64,000 nt of DNA from Bacteroidota bacterium (lineage in GTDB: Bacteria > Bacteroidota > Bacteroidia > Bacteroidales > FEN-979). Under the pieces are notes generated by a model. The model searched no databases, was not told the DNA's origin, and saw only the letters and a list, made by a program, of their open reading frames with translations. Location of the stretch: assembly GCA_026391355.1 (NCBI GenBank), contig JAPLDH010000046.1, positions 62,001-126,000 of the forward strand. The letters run 5' to 3'. The translations under genes were made by a program, and so were the position numbers. Of this stretch, positions 18,608 through 27,050 are shown piece after piece; within the stretch, counting starts at the first letter, position 1; every line of letters begins with the position of its first letter.

Positions 18608-19423
18608 ATGAAAATCAATGAGATTCCGAAGTTAAGACATCTTGATCAGAACAATTTTTTTTTGATAGCCGGGCCGTGTGTGGTTGAGGATGAGTCAATA
18701 CCATTTGAGATTGCGGAAAGAATTGTCAGGATCACGAATGAACTGCATATCCCTTACATTTTTAAAGCCTCGTATAAAAAAGCCAACCGTACAAGAGTGG
18801 ACTCCTTCACCGGTATCGGCGACATCAAAGCGCTTGAGGTGATACGACAGGTAGGAGAAACATATGACATTCCAACTCTCACCGATATTCATACTGAGCA
18901 AGAGGCTGTCAGGGCTGCACTTTACGTGGATATCCTGCAGATCCCGGCCTTCCTCTGCAGGCAAACCGATTTACTTGTTGCAGCCGGTAAGACAGAAAGG
19001 GTAATCAATATCAAAAAAGGGCAGTTTGCTTCCCCGGTATCCATGAAATATGCCATTGATAAAGTTAAATATACCGGTAACCAAAGTGTAATGCTTACAG
19101 AACGGGGAACCACTTTTGGTTATAATGACCTCATTGTTGATTTTCGCAACATTCCTGAAATGCAGAAATTGAATGTACCGGTAATCGTGGATATTACCCA
19201 TTCCCTTCAGCAACCCAACCTTATTTCAGGCGTTTCAGGCGGACGTCCTGAGTTGATAGAAATCCTTGGAAAAGCTGCTGTTGCAACAGGTTGTGACGGG
19301 ATATTCCTGGAAACGCACCCAAACCCGGGCATAGCACAGTCTGATGGCGCCAACATGTTAAAACTGGATCTCCTGGAAGAACTACTTTATAAATTGATAA
19401 AAATCAGGAAAGCGTTGGTTTAA
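18608..19423 (+). CDS. kdsA: 3-deoxy-8-phosphooctulonate synthase
   Basis: 271 aa. Condenses PEP with arabinose 5-phosphate to Kdo-8-phosphate for lipid A-core synthesis, in the cytoplasm. Seen motifs: FLIAGPCVVEDE near the N-terminus, FKASYKKANRTR, QIPAFLCRQTDLLVAAG, GQFASPVSMKYA, TERGTTFGYNDL, DITHSLQQPN and a C-terminal FLETHPNPGIAQSDGANM. The Cys in the N-terminal GPC and the HPNP..AQSDG stretch suit the metal-dependent class, though I have not separated the classes rigorously. Length is normal. Confidence 0.95.
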   Translation: MKINEIPKLRHLDQNNFFLIAGPCVVEDESIPFEIAERIVRITNELHIPYIFKASYKKANRTRVDSFTGIGDIKALEVIRQVGETYDIPTLTDIHTEQEAVRAALYVDILQIPAFLCRQTDLLVAAGKTERVINIKKGQFASPVSMKYAIDKVKYTGNQSVMLTERGTTFGYNDLIVDFRNIPEMQKLNVPVIVDITHSLQQPNLISGVSGGRPELIEILGKAAVATGCDGIFLETHPNPGIAQSDGANMLKLDLLEELLYKLIKIRKALV

Positions 19424-19439
19424 TAAACTCACCCCCTGG

Positions 19440-19468
19440 CCCCCTCTCTTTGAAGGAAAGAGAGGGGG
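19440..19468. terminator. Strong hairpin between convergent kdsA and the DUF4831 gene
   Basis: A 12-bp perfect stem (CCCCCTCTCTTT with AAAGAGAGGGGG) and loop GAAGG lie between two convergent stops. There is no long T run, so it may be a terminator or a mobile hairpin. The preceding word AAACTCACCCC recurs near 36860 and 44937, and a similar CTCACCCC plus hairpin near 26990. Confidence 0.6.
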
Positions 19469-19486
19469 GAAGTTGATGGTAGAGGT

Positions 19487-20680
19487 TTAGTCCACTTTAA
19501 GCGATTTAATACCGCCGGTTTCTTTGTAAAACTGAACTTTCCCCTTGTCTGAAGGAAGATAGGTCACGATACCGAGTTGACTGACTAGACATTGAGTTTC
19601 TTCCGTAAGGTTCTCGGAAAATTTAACAATTACCCTTGCCAGTTCCGGTATCCGGTAAAAGAAGCCGTGATCCTTGCTCTTATCACCCGTTCGTTTCAGG
19701 TATGCAGCCACAGAACCCGTAGTACCTGAACGTTGCACCTTGATGGTAATGATCTTCCCCCCAGGTTCATCCAGGTCCATCAACCCCTTTCCTTTTAAAA
19801 ACTTAAAGATTGGAACTTCAGTGTTGACCTGGTTTGGGTTCGGTGTATATGCATAGCTGAATTTTAATGATTTGTGCTGGCTGATACCGGTAAAAAGCTT
19901 CATGTATTCCTTCTCCAGCATTTTTAGCTGGTTATCCATATATTCAAGGGTCTCTTTACCATAATTAACCTCCTGGAATCCGCTCACCAAATTAAAACGG
20001 TTGTCTTTGATCTTGGTGATGTAATCGGCAGCATCCTTTGCTTTTTGTTCCGGGGCTTTCTCAACAATTGTACGCTTGAGGAATTGTCTTTCAAGGGTCA
20101 TGGTATCAATATTGACCTTGCGAATGATTGTATCCACTTTCTCGAACACATTCATATCAGCAGAATACTTAAATATTTCGGGGAAAACATCCGTTTCAGA
20201 GATTACAGGGGATTCCGCTATGGTTGTCTTTTCTGTTTTCGCAACGGTATCTTTCTTCTCAGGAATTGTACCCAGAATCAATCCTGCCTCACTCAATGTT
20301 AACAATTCAGTCGCAATTTTGCTCCCGGATCTGTTACCCAGTTCAAGAAAATAATACTGATCAGGATCAGGTTCCGCAGCAGTTGTGATCCTGATACTAT
20401 TGATCTTGTATTCCACTGAATTTGCTATGACAACATTCTTCAACCCAAGAAACCGCAATGCGTATTCTGAATAGGGGCCCTTATAATTCTCGATCTTGTC
20501 GATGGTCACATCAATACGGATGATCGTCCTTGGGAGCGCATAAAAAATCCCCTCTTTTCCCTCTGGCTGGGCATTGTTATCAATGTGTATCACATTGATC
20601 TGTCCGTATATAGAACTGTAAAAAAAGATCAGCAACAGGAAAATGTATAACTTCCTGAATAAAAACAATGATTGCTTCAT
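19487..20680 (-). CDS. DUF4831 family exported protein
   Basis: 397 aa from ATG 20680 (a TTG two codons upstream is less likely). N-terminal signal ending SSIYGQ. The N-terminal FYALPRTIIRIDVTIDK and RFLGLKNVVI are typical of DUF4831 proteins of Bacteroidota. The middle (about 190-260) has charged helices and the end is beta-rich (IPELARVIVKFSEN...LPSDKGKVQFY). It is probably periplasmic or outer-membrane associated; no function is known. It lies 28 bp downstream of glnN on the same strand, possibly one transcript. Confidence 0.75.
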   Translation of the reverse strand: MKQSLFLFRKLYIFLLLIFFYSSIYGQINVIHIDNNAQPEGKEGIFYALPRTIIRIDVTIDKIENYKGPYSEYALRFLGLKNVVIANSVEYKINSIRITTAAEPDPDQYYFLELGNRSGSKIATELLTLSEAGLILGTIPEKKDTVAKTEKTTIAESPVISETDVFPEIFKYSADMNVFEKVDTIIRKVNIDTMTLERQFLKRTIVEKAPEQKAKDAADYITKIKDNRFNLVSGFQEVNYGKETLEYMDNQLKMLEKEYMKLFTGISQHKSLKFSYAYTPNPNQVNTEVPIFKFLKGKGLMDLDEPGGKIITIKVQRSGTTGSVAAYLKRTGDKSKDHGFFYRIPELARVIVKFSENLTEETQCLVSQLGIVTYLPSDKGKVQFYKETGGIKSLKVD

Positions 20681-20707
20681 TTTCAAAGGATTAATGTAAT
20701 GTTTTAT

Positions 20708-22897
20708 CTATTTAACAAATAACATTTCACGATACTTCGGCAATGGCCAAACTTCATCATCCACCAGGAGTTCAAGTTTGTCAACATGATAACGGATTTT
20801 ATCGAAATAGGGTTTAACCTTATCACAATAGGCCATTGACTTATCCAAAGGTTCGTGTATTTTATTTGCCAGCTTCCTCTCTTCGATCATTTCATTGACA
20901 AAGGTTTTAATCTTGGAAACATGTTCAGAAATCTCAGTGATCGTTTCCATCTGGTTCTGGGACAACTTTCCATAGGTTTTCAAATCGAGTACCTGCTTGA
21001 GTCCCTTTACATTTTCAATGAGCGTATTCTGGTATTTTATTGCGATCGGAATGATATGGTTAGTGGCCAGGTCACCCAGTACACGTGATTCGATCTGGAT
21101 CTTTTTTGTATAGTTCTCAATCCGGATCTCATGCCGGGCTATCAGTTCCCTGGATGAAAGCACATTATTTCTTTCGAATAGGTTGATGGTTTTATCTGAT
21201 ATAAAAGCCTGCAGGGCAACCGGGGTCACAAGGTGATGGGAAAGACCGCGTTTGGCTGCTTCCATGATCCATTCGGAGCTATAGTTATTTCCCTCAAAAA
21301 GAATATTTTTCGAATCTTTGATATACTGGCGTAATACTTTAAGGATGGCTTCTTCTTTATGAACTTTTCCGGAAATCAGCTTATCAACATCCTTTTTGAA
21401 ATTCATCAGTTGGTCGGCCACGATCAGGTTAATAGTGATCATTGCAGGAGCACATGACTGACCTGAACCCACAGCCCTGAATTCAAATTTATTTCCTGTA
21501 AAAGCAAAAGGGGATGTACGATTTCTGTCGGTGTTATCCACCAGTATTTCAGGAATCTTGGGAAGGTTCTTTAAAAGTTCTGAATCTGTTTCGGCATTGA
21601 GTTTTAGCCGTTTTGAGCTCTTTTCGATCAGGTTGAACATATTCGTAAGCTGGGTTCCGATGAATACTGACATGATCGCAGGCGGGGCTTCATTTCCACC
21701 CAAACGGTGGTCGTTTCCGGGCGATGCAATGGTAGCCCTCAGCAAGTCGGCATGATCATGCACTGCTTTCACTATATTCACAAGGAAGGTCAGAAAACGA
21801 AGGTTTGATTTTGGGGTACTCCCCGGGGTCAGGAGATTTTCACCAGTATTGGTCATCAGTGACCAGTTATTATGTTTGCCGGACCCATTGATCCCCTGGT
21901 ATGGTTTTTCATGTAGAAGAACCGTAAACTCATGTTTTCTGGCAATATTATCCAGGATGTGCATCAGCAACTGATTGTGATCGACTGACAGGTTGGCTTC
22001 TTCGTAAACCGGGGCACATTCGAACTGGTTTGGCGCCACCTCCTTATGTCTTGTTTTAACAGGGATTCCAAGGCGATGGGCTTCAAGTTCAAATTCCTGC
22101 ATAAAAGCCATCACCCGTTGTGGGATTGTTCCGAAATAATGATCTTCAAGCTGCTGATCCTTAGCAGATGCATGTCCAAATAGTGTTCTTCCGGTGAGTA
22201 TCAGGTCTGGTCTTGCCATGTATAAAGCCGAATCCACAAGGAAATACTCCTGTTCCCAACCCAGGGTTGCAAAAACCTTAACCACATCTTTATCAAAATA
22301 CTGGCAAACATCCACTGCTGCTTTATCAACTGTATAGAGGGCTTTGAGCAATGGCGTTTTAAAGTCAAGGGCTTCCCCGGTATAAGAAACAAAAACGGTC
22401 GGGATACAAAGTGTTCTGTTGATAATAAACGCAGGTGAAGTAGGATCCCACGCTGTATAACCCCTCGCCTCAAAAGTACTCCGGATCCCTCCGCTTGGGA
22501 AGCTTGATGCATCCGGTTCCTGCTGGGTAAGTTCATTCCCGCTGAAATTCTCCATGGCCTTGCCTCCTTCCACCGGAGAGATAAAAGCATCATGCTTTTC
22601 CGCTGTAGCACCGGTAAGCGGCAAAAACCAGTGTGTATAATGTGTTGCTCCTTTGTTGATTGCCCAGGATTTCAACCCTGCGGCAACCTGGTCAGCAATT
22701 TTTCTGTCTATCTTCACCCCCATCTCAATCGAACTCATGACCTGGTGATAAGCTTCCTGCGTGAGGTATTCCCTCATTGCACTTTTATTGAAAGTAAGTT
22801 CCCCGAAATATTCCGATGCCTTGTTCTCAGGAAATATCACCTCTTTCTCCTGCCTCCCCATGGCCATTAAAAGAGCCTTAAAACGAATGTTATCCAT
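20708..22897 (-). CDS. glnN: Glutamine synthetase type III
   Basis: 729 aa, the normal length of GSIII (about 700-730), the ATP-dependent ammonia-assimilating enzyme common in Bacteroidota. The N-terminal GSIII domain includes THYTHWFLPLTG and PSGGIRSTFEARGYTAWDP. The catalytic domain shows EQEYFLVD, CAPVYEEANLSVDHNQ, the conserved GSGKHNNWS, NRTSPFAFTGNKFEFRA and SAGIS-equivalent regions, and the C-terminus is helical. The start MDNIRFKAL is typical. It is 40 bp downstream of the symporter's minus-strand neighbourhood and precedes the DUF4831 gene. Confidence 0.95.
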   Translation of the reverse strand: MDNIRFKALLMAMGRQEKEVIFPENKASEYFGELTFNKSAMREYLTQEAYHQVMSSIEMGVKIDRKIADQVAAGLKSWAINKGATHYTHWFLPLTGATAEKHDAFISPVEGGKAMENFSGNELTQQEPDASSFPSGGIRSTFEARGYTAWDPTSPAFIINRTLCIPTVFVSYTGEALDFKTPLLKALYTVDKAAVDVCQYFDKDVVKVFATLGWEQEYFLVDSALYMARPDLILTGRTLFGHASAKDQQLEDHYFGTIPQRVMAFMQEFELEAHRLGIPVKTRHKEVAPNQFECAPVYEEANLSVDHNQLLMHILDNIARKHEFTVLLHEKPYQGINGSGKHNNWSLMTNTGENLLTPGSTPKSNLRFLTFLVNIVKAVHDHADLLRATIASPGNDHRLGGNEAPPAIMSVFIGTQLTNMFNLIEKSSKRLKLNAETDSELLKNLPKIPEILVDNTDRNRTSPFAFTGNKFEFRAVGSGQSCAPAMITINLIVADQLMNFKKDVDKLISGKVHKEEAILKVLRQYIKDSKNILFEGNNYSSEWIMEAAKRGLSHHLVTPVALQAFISDKTINLFERNNVLSSRELIARHEIRIENYTKKIQIESRVLGDLATNHIIPIAIKYQNTLIENVKGLKQVLDLKTYGKLSQNQMETITEISEHVSKIKTFVNEMIEERKLANKIHEPLDKSMAYCDKVKPYFDKIRYHVDKLELLVDDEVWPLPKYREMLFVK

Positions 22898-22936
22898 ACT
22901 TTGCCGTTTAGGTTTGTTTATAATATAACGATTTGA

Positions 22937-24415
22937 TCATCCGGAAGATGAAGATCTCTTCTTACTTCTGTTTGGTATTCGTAAAATCATTAATCCTGCA
23001 AATGTAAATATTCCGTTAACAATTAAGAGTTCAAAGCCGAATTTATAACCGCTTAACCAGATCTCAGAATAACGGCTAAGAAAGTAACATATTATAGGTG
23101 AAATGATTGCAACAATCGGCACCCAGGAATCTTTTACCCGGTAGGATGTAAATAATCCAAAGGCGAACAAACCCAGCAGTGGACCGTAAGTATATCCGGC
23201 AATGGTGAAAAGCTTTTCGATCACTGCCCTGTCATTTATAATCCTGAAAAGAATGATCACAAAAAACAATACGAAGGCAAACCCCGTATGTACAAAATAC
23301 CGTATCCGTATCTTCTGTTTTTCGGTCAGCTTTTCCGTTTTATCCATGCCCAGAAAATCAATGCTGAAGGAGGTTGTAAGCGAAGTCAATGCCCCGTCAG
23401 CGCTGGGATATGCCGCCGAAATCAGACCGATAAGGAACACGAGTCCTGCAACGGGCCCGAGGTAATTGATGGCGATCATCGGAAATATGTCATCCGACCT
23501 TAATGGCATTTTAATGCCTGTCTGTCCGGCATAAATAAACAGGATAGCCCCCAGGAAAAGAATCATGAAATTAACAAATACCATAATGAAACTGAAAGTG
23601 AACATGTTTTTCTGTGCATCTTTCAGGTTTCTGCAACTTATATTCTTTTGCATCATTTCCTGGTCCAAACCTGTCATGACAATGGCAATAAAGGCTCCAC
23701 TCAGCAATTGCTTCAGAAAGAACCGTTTATCATGCCAATCGGTGTACACTATTTTTGAATAGGCGCTATGGAATACATCTTTTATAAGTCCGGGCAGAGA
23801 TGTGCCCAGATGTCTGGTGATAAACCAAATGGAAAAAATAACCGCTAATAACATAAAAGTGGTTTGAACGGTATCGGTCCAGATGATTGTTTTGATGCCA
23901 CCTTTGAAGGTATAAAGAAGGATCAGTATTATAAAGATCAACACAGTAACACTGAACGGGATATTCCACGCATCGAAAACGAATATCTGCAGTACATTCA
24001 CTACAAGGAACATCCTGAAAGAAGCGCCGATTATTCTCGATAAAATAAAATAAAAAGCCCCGGTTTTATATGACCAGAATCCAAACCGTCCTTCCAGGTA
24101 TGTATAGATTGAAGTCAGGTTAAGCCGGTAATAAAGTGGCAATAAAACGGTTGCAATGGTGAAGTATCCGAAAAGATAACCCACTACCACCATAAAGTAT
24201 GAGAACTGTGTTTGACCAACCCAGCCCGGGACCGACATAAAGGTGACTCCCGACATGGATGCCCCGATCATACCATATGCTACGACAAACCAGGGTGAAG
24301 CTTTGTTCCCGATAAAAAAGGTACGGTTGGTTGCCTTGCGTGAAGTCAGCCATGTGATAAAAAAAAGGAATAGTGTATAAACAAGAAAGGTGATGAAGAT
24401 CAGGATGGGAGGCAT
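22937..24415 (-). CDS. Sodium:solute symporter (SSS family)
   Basis: 492 aa with about 13 predicted membrane helices and SSS-family signatures such as GASMSGVTFMSVPGWVGQTQF (first sodium-site region), YTYLEGRFGFWSYKTGAFYF and SAAYPSADGALTSLTTSFSIDF. The C-terminal tail is short and basic. The substrate cannot be told from sequence; Bacteroidota relatives carry sugars, amino acids or organic acids. It is the first gene before glnN on this strand (39 bp gap). Its start codon lies 5 bp from a heptamer array. Confidence 0.85.
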   Translation of the reverse strand: MPPILIFITFLVYTLFLFFITWLTSRKATNRTFFIGNKASPWFVVAYGMIGASMSGVTFMSVPGWVGQTQFSYFMVVVGYLFGYFTIATVLLPLYYRLNLTSIYTYLEGRFGFWSYKTGAFYFILSRIIGASFRMFLVVNVLQIFVFDAWNIPFSVTVLIFIILILLYTFKGGIKTIIWTDTVQTTFMLLAVIFSIWFITRHLGTSLPGLIKDVFHSAYSKIVYTDWHDKRFFLKQLLSGAFIAIVMTGLDQEMMQKNISCRNLKDAQKNMFTFSFIMVFVNFMILFLGAILFIYAGQTGIKMPLRSDDIFPMIAINYLGPVAGLVFLIGLISAAYPSADGALTSLTTSFSIDFLGMDKTEKLTEKQKIRIRYFVHTGFAFVLFFVIILFRIINDRAVIEKLFTIAGYTYGPLLGLFAFGLFTSYRVKDSWVPIVAIISPIICYFLSRYSEIWLSGYKFGFELLIVNGIFTFAGLMILRIPNRSKKRSSSSG

Positions 24416-24419
24416 ACAG

Positions 24420-24454
24420 AATAACGAATAACGAATGACGAATAACGAATGATA
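24420..24454. repeat. Heptamer array, AATAACG type, five units
   Basis: AATAACG, AATAACG, AATGACG, AATAACG, AATGATA fill almost the whole 45-bp gap between the stop of the HAD phosphatase (24461) and the start of the symporter (24415). Confidence 0.9.
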
Positions 24455-24460
24455 AAATGA

Positions 24461-25054
24461 TTAATGAACATGCGGAACATTCTTAGTATTTATTGATTTA
24501 GTTAACTCCGTTGAAAATGTGTAAAGGTCTTTGAATACAAAATCAATAAAGGGATGACCTTTGTGTATAATGTGCTTGTCATCGCTAAGAAAAACTGTTT
24601 TCATTCCCAATTTCCGGCCAAAGATCATGTCGGAAAGTGAATCTCCTGCCATGATGGATTTCTTATATCGGATATCAGGAAAATCTTTTCTCGCTGTGAG
24701 TCCCATTCCAACATTAGGTTTGCGATGAATCGATTTCTCCTGTTCAAGGAAGGGACTATGGTAGGCTTTATTAATTCTCCCGCCTGAACTTCCGATCTCT
24801 TCAATCATTCGCTGATGAATAAGTTCAACATCTTCATCGGTCATTAACCCCTTGCCAATTCCCTGCTGGTTGCTTACCACGATAATTTTTCCGAACAGTT
24901 TGGAAAGTGCGGAAATGGCTTCCGGTAAACCCGGCAGAAAAATAAACTGTTCCCAGGAACGTATATAATCACCAACAATCCGCTTATTGATCACCCCATC
25001 GCGGTCAAGGAACAATGTCCATGTCGAGTCAATCTTCAAATCTTTTAAAGTCAT
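24461..25054 (-). CDS. gmhB: HAD-IIIA phosphatase, heptose-bisphosphate 7-phosphatase type (GmhB-like)
   Basis: 197 aa from ATG 25054; a longer TTG-started frame to 25087 is less likely. The HAD nucleophile motif is FLDRDGVINKR near residue 20, motif II is in IIVVSNQQGIGKG, and motif III/IV in KSIMAGDSLSDMIFGRKLGMK. The order with a heptose nucleotidyltransferase and gmhA supports removal of the 7-phosphate of glycero-manno-heptose 1,7-bisphosphate. It overlaps the preceding gene by 26 bp. The C-terminal extension is short and the alpha/beta anomer preference cannot be read. Confidence 0.85.
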   Translation of the reverse strand: MTLKDLKIDSTWTLFLDRDGVINKRIVGDYIRSWEQFIFLPGLPEAISALSKLFGKIIVVSNQQGIGKGLMTDEDVELIHQRMIEEIGSSGGRINKAYHSPFLEQEKSIHRKPNVGMGLTARKDFPDIRYKKSIMAGDSLSDMIFGRKLGMKTVFLSDDKHIIHKGHPFIDFVFKDLYTFSTELTKSINTKNVPHVH

Positions 25055-25730
25055 CCTGTGCTTTCTGATAATCTTCCGGAATACCAATATCGAGAAAATA
25101 ACCCCGTGACAAGTATCCGAAAATTCGCGCTTCTTTACAAAATTTCTCGAAACAATCTTTTTCTATCGAAAATTTCTGAGGAAAATCCTGCTTTTCAAAA
25201 AAAGATCTGTTGATAAGGTAAACACCACCATTGATATACCCACCACCTAAACCTTCTATTTTCTCAATAAAACCGGTGATCTTTCTGTTATCATCTATTT
25301 TCACTGTTCCATACCTGTCGGTTTCAGTAAAATAGCGTAAGGCTATAGTAATATCCGCCACGGAGGTAGTATGCAATTTATGCATTGCAGAAAAATCGAG
25401 CCGGAAGAGACTATCGCCATTCATTGTATAAGCCAGATCACCATCAACCTGCATAAATGCGTTTTTTATGCCTCCCCCTGTTCCCAATGGCTCATCTTCA
25501 ATGGCATAACATATCTGCATACCTTTATAATGGTCCTTGAAATAATCCCTGATCTGTTCATTTTTATATCCCACAGAAAAGATAACCTTATGGATTCCCT
25601 GCCCGGTGAGATAGTTTAACAGGTATTCCAGGAAAGGATGCCCGTTGACAAGAGCCATTGACTTCGGTATGTCATCCACAACGCTTTTCAACCTTGTACC
25701 GAAACCGCCTGCCAGAATGATTGCTTCCAA
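25029..25730 (-). CDS. hddC: Nucleotidyltransferase for heptose 1-phosphate (HddC-like)
   Basis: 233 aa with a TTG start (no in-frame ATG nearby before the fold begins). The nucleotidyltransferase signature is EAIILAGGFGTRLKSVV, followed by VNGHPFLEYLLNYL, EDEPLGTGGGIKNAF, YTMNGDSLFRLD (metal-binding Asp) and a C-terminal YFLDIGIPEDYQKAQDDF. This fold activates sugar 1-phosphates. Neighbouring gmhA, GHMP kinase and heptose phosphatase point to GDP- (or possibly other NDP-) D-glycero-D-manno-heptose. It lies 10 bp after gmhA. Confidence 0.85.
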   Translation of the reverse strand: MEAIILAGGFGTRLKSVVDDIPKSMALVNGHPFLEYLLNYLTGQGIHKVIFSVGYKNEQIRDYFKDHYKGMQICYAIEDEPLGTGGGIKNAFMQVDGDLAYTMNGDSLFRLDFSAMHKLHTTSVADITIALRYFTETDRYGTVKIDDNRKITGFIEKIEGLGGGYINGGVYLINRSFFEKQDFPQKFSIEKDCFEKFCKEARIFGYLSRGYFLDIGIPEDYQKAQDDFKRFED

Positions 25731-25740
25731 TTTTTAAGTA

Positions 25741-26322
25741 TTAATTTTTGTCAGATGAAAATAGTGATGATTCAACAATATCGCAAATTATATGTCCGAT
25801 CATGATGTGAGATTCCTGGATCCGGGGTGTGTCGGTTGAAGGCACATTGATCAGGTAATCACAAAGCCCCCTCATTTTGCCACCCGTCTCTCCAGTCAGC
25901 CCGACAGTGATCATACCCAGTTCTTCTGCAGTTTCTATGGCTTTAATGATATTCCCAGAATTTCCTGAGGTGGATATCCCAATAAGCACATCGCCCTGGT
26001 TGCCGATCCCCCGTACCATCCTGGAGTAGACCTCATCAAAGGAATAATCATTCGCAACGGCAGTAAGAAATGAGGTATTGACATGTAGTGCTTCAGAAGG
26101 AAGCGGCGCCCGGTCAAAATAGAACCTTCCTGAAAATTCTGCAGCCAGGTGTTGTGCATCTGCAGCACTTCCTCCGTTTCCACAAAAAAGAACCTTATTT
26201 CCATTACAGAACGCCTCCGTACATGCGGTTGCTACGTTCTCAATAATCTCAATCAGAACGGGATTATCCAAAATCCTTTTCTTTGTTTCGATGGATTCAA
26301 TAATAGATTCTTTTATTTTCAT
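25741..26322 (-). CDS. gmhA: Sedoheptulose 7-phosphate isomerase
   Basis: 193 aa from ATG 26322; an upstream TTG at 26355 would add 11 residues. A SIS-domain protein with FCGNGGSAADAQHLAAEFSG, VNTSFLTAVANDYSFDEVY, DVLIGISTSGNSGNI and a C-terminal ESHIMIGHIICDIVE. It converts sedoheptulose 7-phosphate to D-glycero-D-manno-heptose 7-phosphate, the first step of nucleotide-heptose synthesis. It leads the minus-strand gmhA-hddC-gmhB run, with the matching GHMP kinase gene 0.7 kb upstream. Confidence 0.93.
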   Translation of the reverse strand: MKIKESIIESIETKKRILDNPVLIEIIENVATACTEAFCNGNKVLFCGNGGSAADAQHLAAEFSGRFYFDRAPLPSEALHVNTSFLTAVANDYSFDEVYSRMVRGIGNQGDVLIGISTSGNSGNIIKAIETAEELGMITVGLTGETGGKMRGLCDYLINVPSTDTPRIQESHIMIGHIICDIVESSLFSSDKN

Positions 26323-26416
26323 ACCGGTTTTCAGATAATTAACAGAATTCAGCAATAAAAAGATAACCTCTGCAATGTACTGCAGAAAACAAAGGTAATA
26401 TGAGATATTTCAAAAT

Positions 26417-26941
26417 TCAGAATTTTTCCCAATGAATGATTTCATCCGGCTTTTTTCTTATCAGGTGTCTGTCCCTGTTATCAGGCTCCTTTCCGGGATA
26501 TCCAAGAGGAAGATAAACAATGGGTTCAATATGTTCGGGAAGGTTCAGTAATTCAATTGCTCTCTTTGCATTAAAATTGCATATCCAGCATGTCCCTAAT
26601 TCCATCTCTTCGGCAGCAAGGGTCATATGATCAACGGTAATGGCTATGTCGATATCGGTATGATCCTTACCATCCGCCCTTTTCCAACCGATTTTGTGAT
26701 CCCCGCAAACGACGATGATCACCGGGGCCTGAAGTAACCAGGGCCGGTTATACGTTTCAGCGATCATTTTGCGTGCCTCGCTGTTCCTGATCACAATAAA
26801 ATGCCAGGGTTGATAATTAGCTGCTGACGGAGCTATTCTCCCCGCCTCAAGCACATAGTGAAGTTTTTCCTCTTCCACCGGTTTGTCAAGATAATTCCTG
26901 ACAGAATACCGGCGTTTTGCAAGTTCAAGAAATGTTTCCAT
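26417..26941 (-). CDS. Nitroreductase family FMN protein
   Basis: 174 aa, with the nitroreductase start RRYSVRNYLDKPVEEEKL, the FMN-binding GRIAPSAANYQPWHFIVIRN, then DHMTLAAEEMELGTCWICNFN and a C-terminal LPLGYPGKEP. The short length is normal for this subgroup. It is a cytoplasmic NAD(P)H-dependent flavoenzyme; the substrate is unknown. It sits between the heptose kinase and gmhA, interrupting the heptose genes, and has no evident part in that pathway. Confidence 0.85.
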   Translation of the reverse strand: METFLELAKRRYSVRNYLDKPVEEEKLHYVLEAGRIAPSAANYQPWHFIVIRNSEARKMIAETYNRPWLLQAPVIIVVCGDHKIGWKRADGKDHTDIDIAITVDHMTLAAEEMELGTCWICNFNAKRAIELLNLPEHIEPIVYLPLGYPGKEPDNRDRHLIRKKPDEIIHWEKF

Positions 26942-27002
26942 GTAAATTGTTATTGTTTTGATATTTATTGTTGAAATCTATTTAGCAGCTCACCCCTAAC
27001 CC

Positions 27003-27018
27003 CTCTCCTTCAGGAGAG
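27003..27018. repeat. Short hairpin upstream of the nitroreductase gene
   Basis: CTCTCCT-TC-AGGAGAG lies between two minus-strand genes, preceded by CTCACCCC, as at the hairpin after kdsA. It may be a small mobile hairpin or a weak terminator. Confidence 0.5.
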
Positions 27019-27022
27019 CGGA

Positions 27023-27050
27023 ATTCCTCATTCTTCATTCATAATTGCCT
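27023..27050. repeat. Heptamer array, ATTCNTC type, four units
   Basis: ATTCCTC, ATTCTTC, ATTCATA, ATTGCCT. It runs into the stop codon of the heptose kinase gene (27049-27051). Confidence 0.7.
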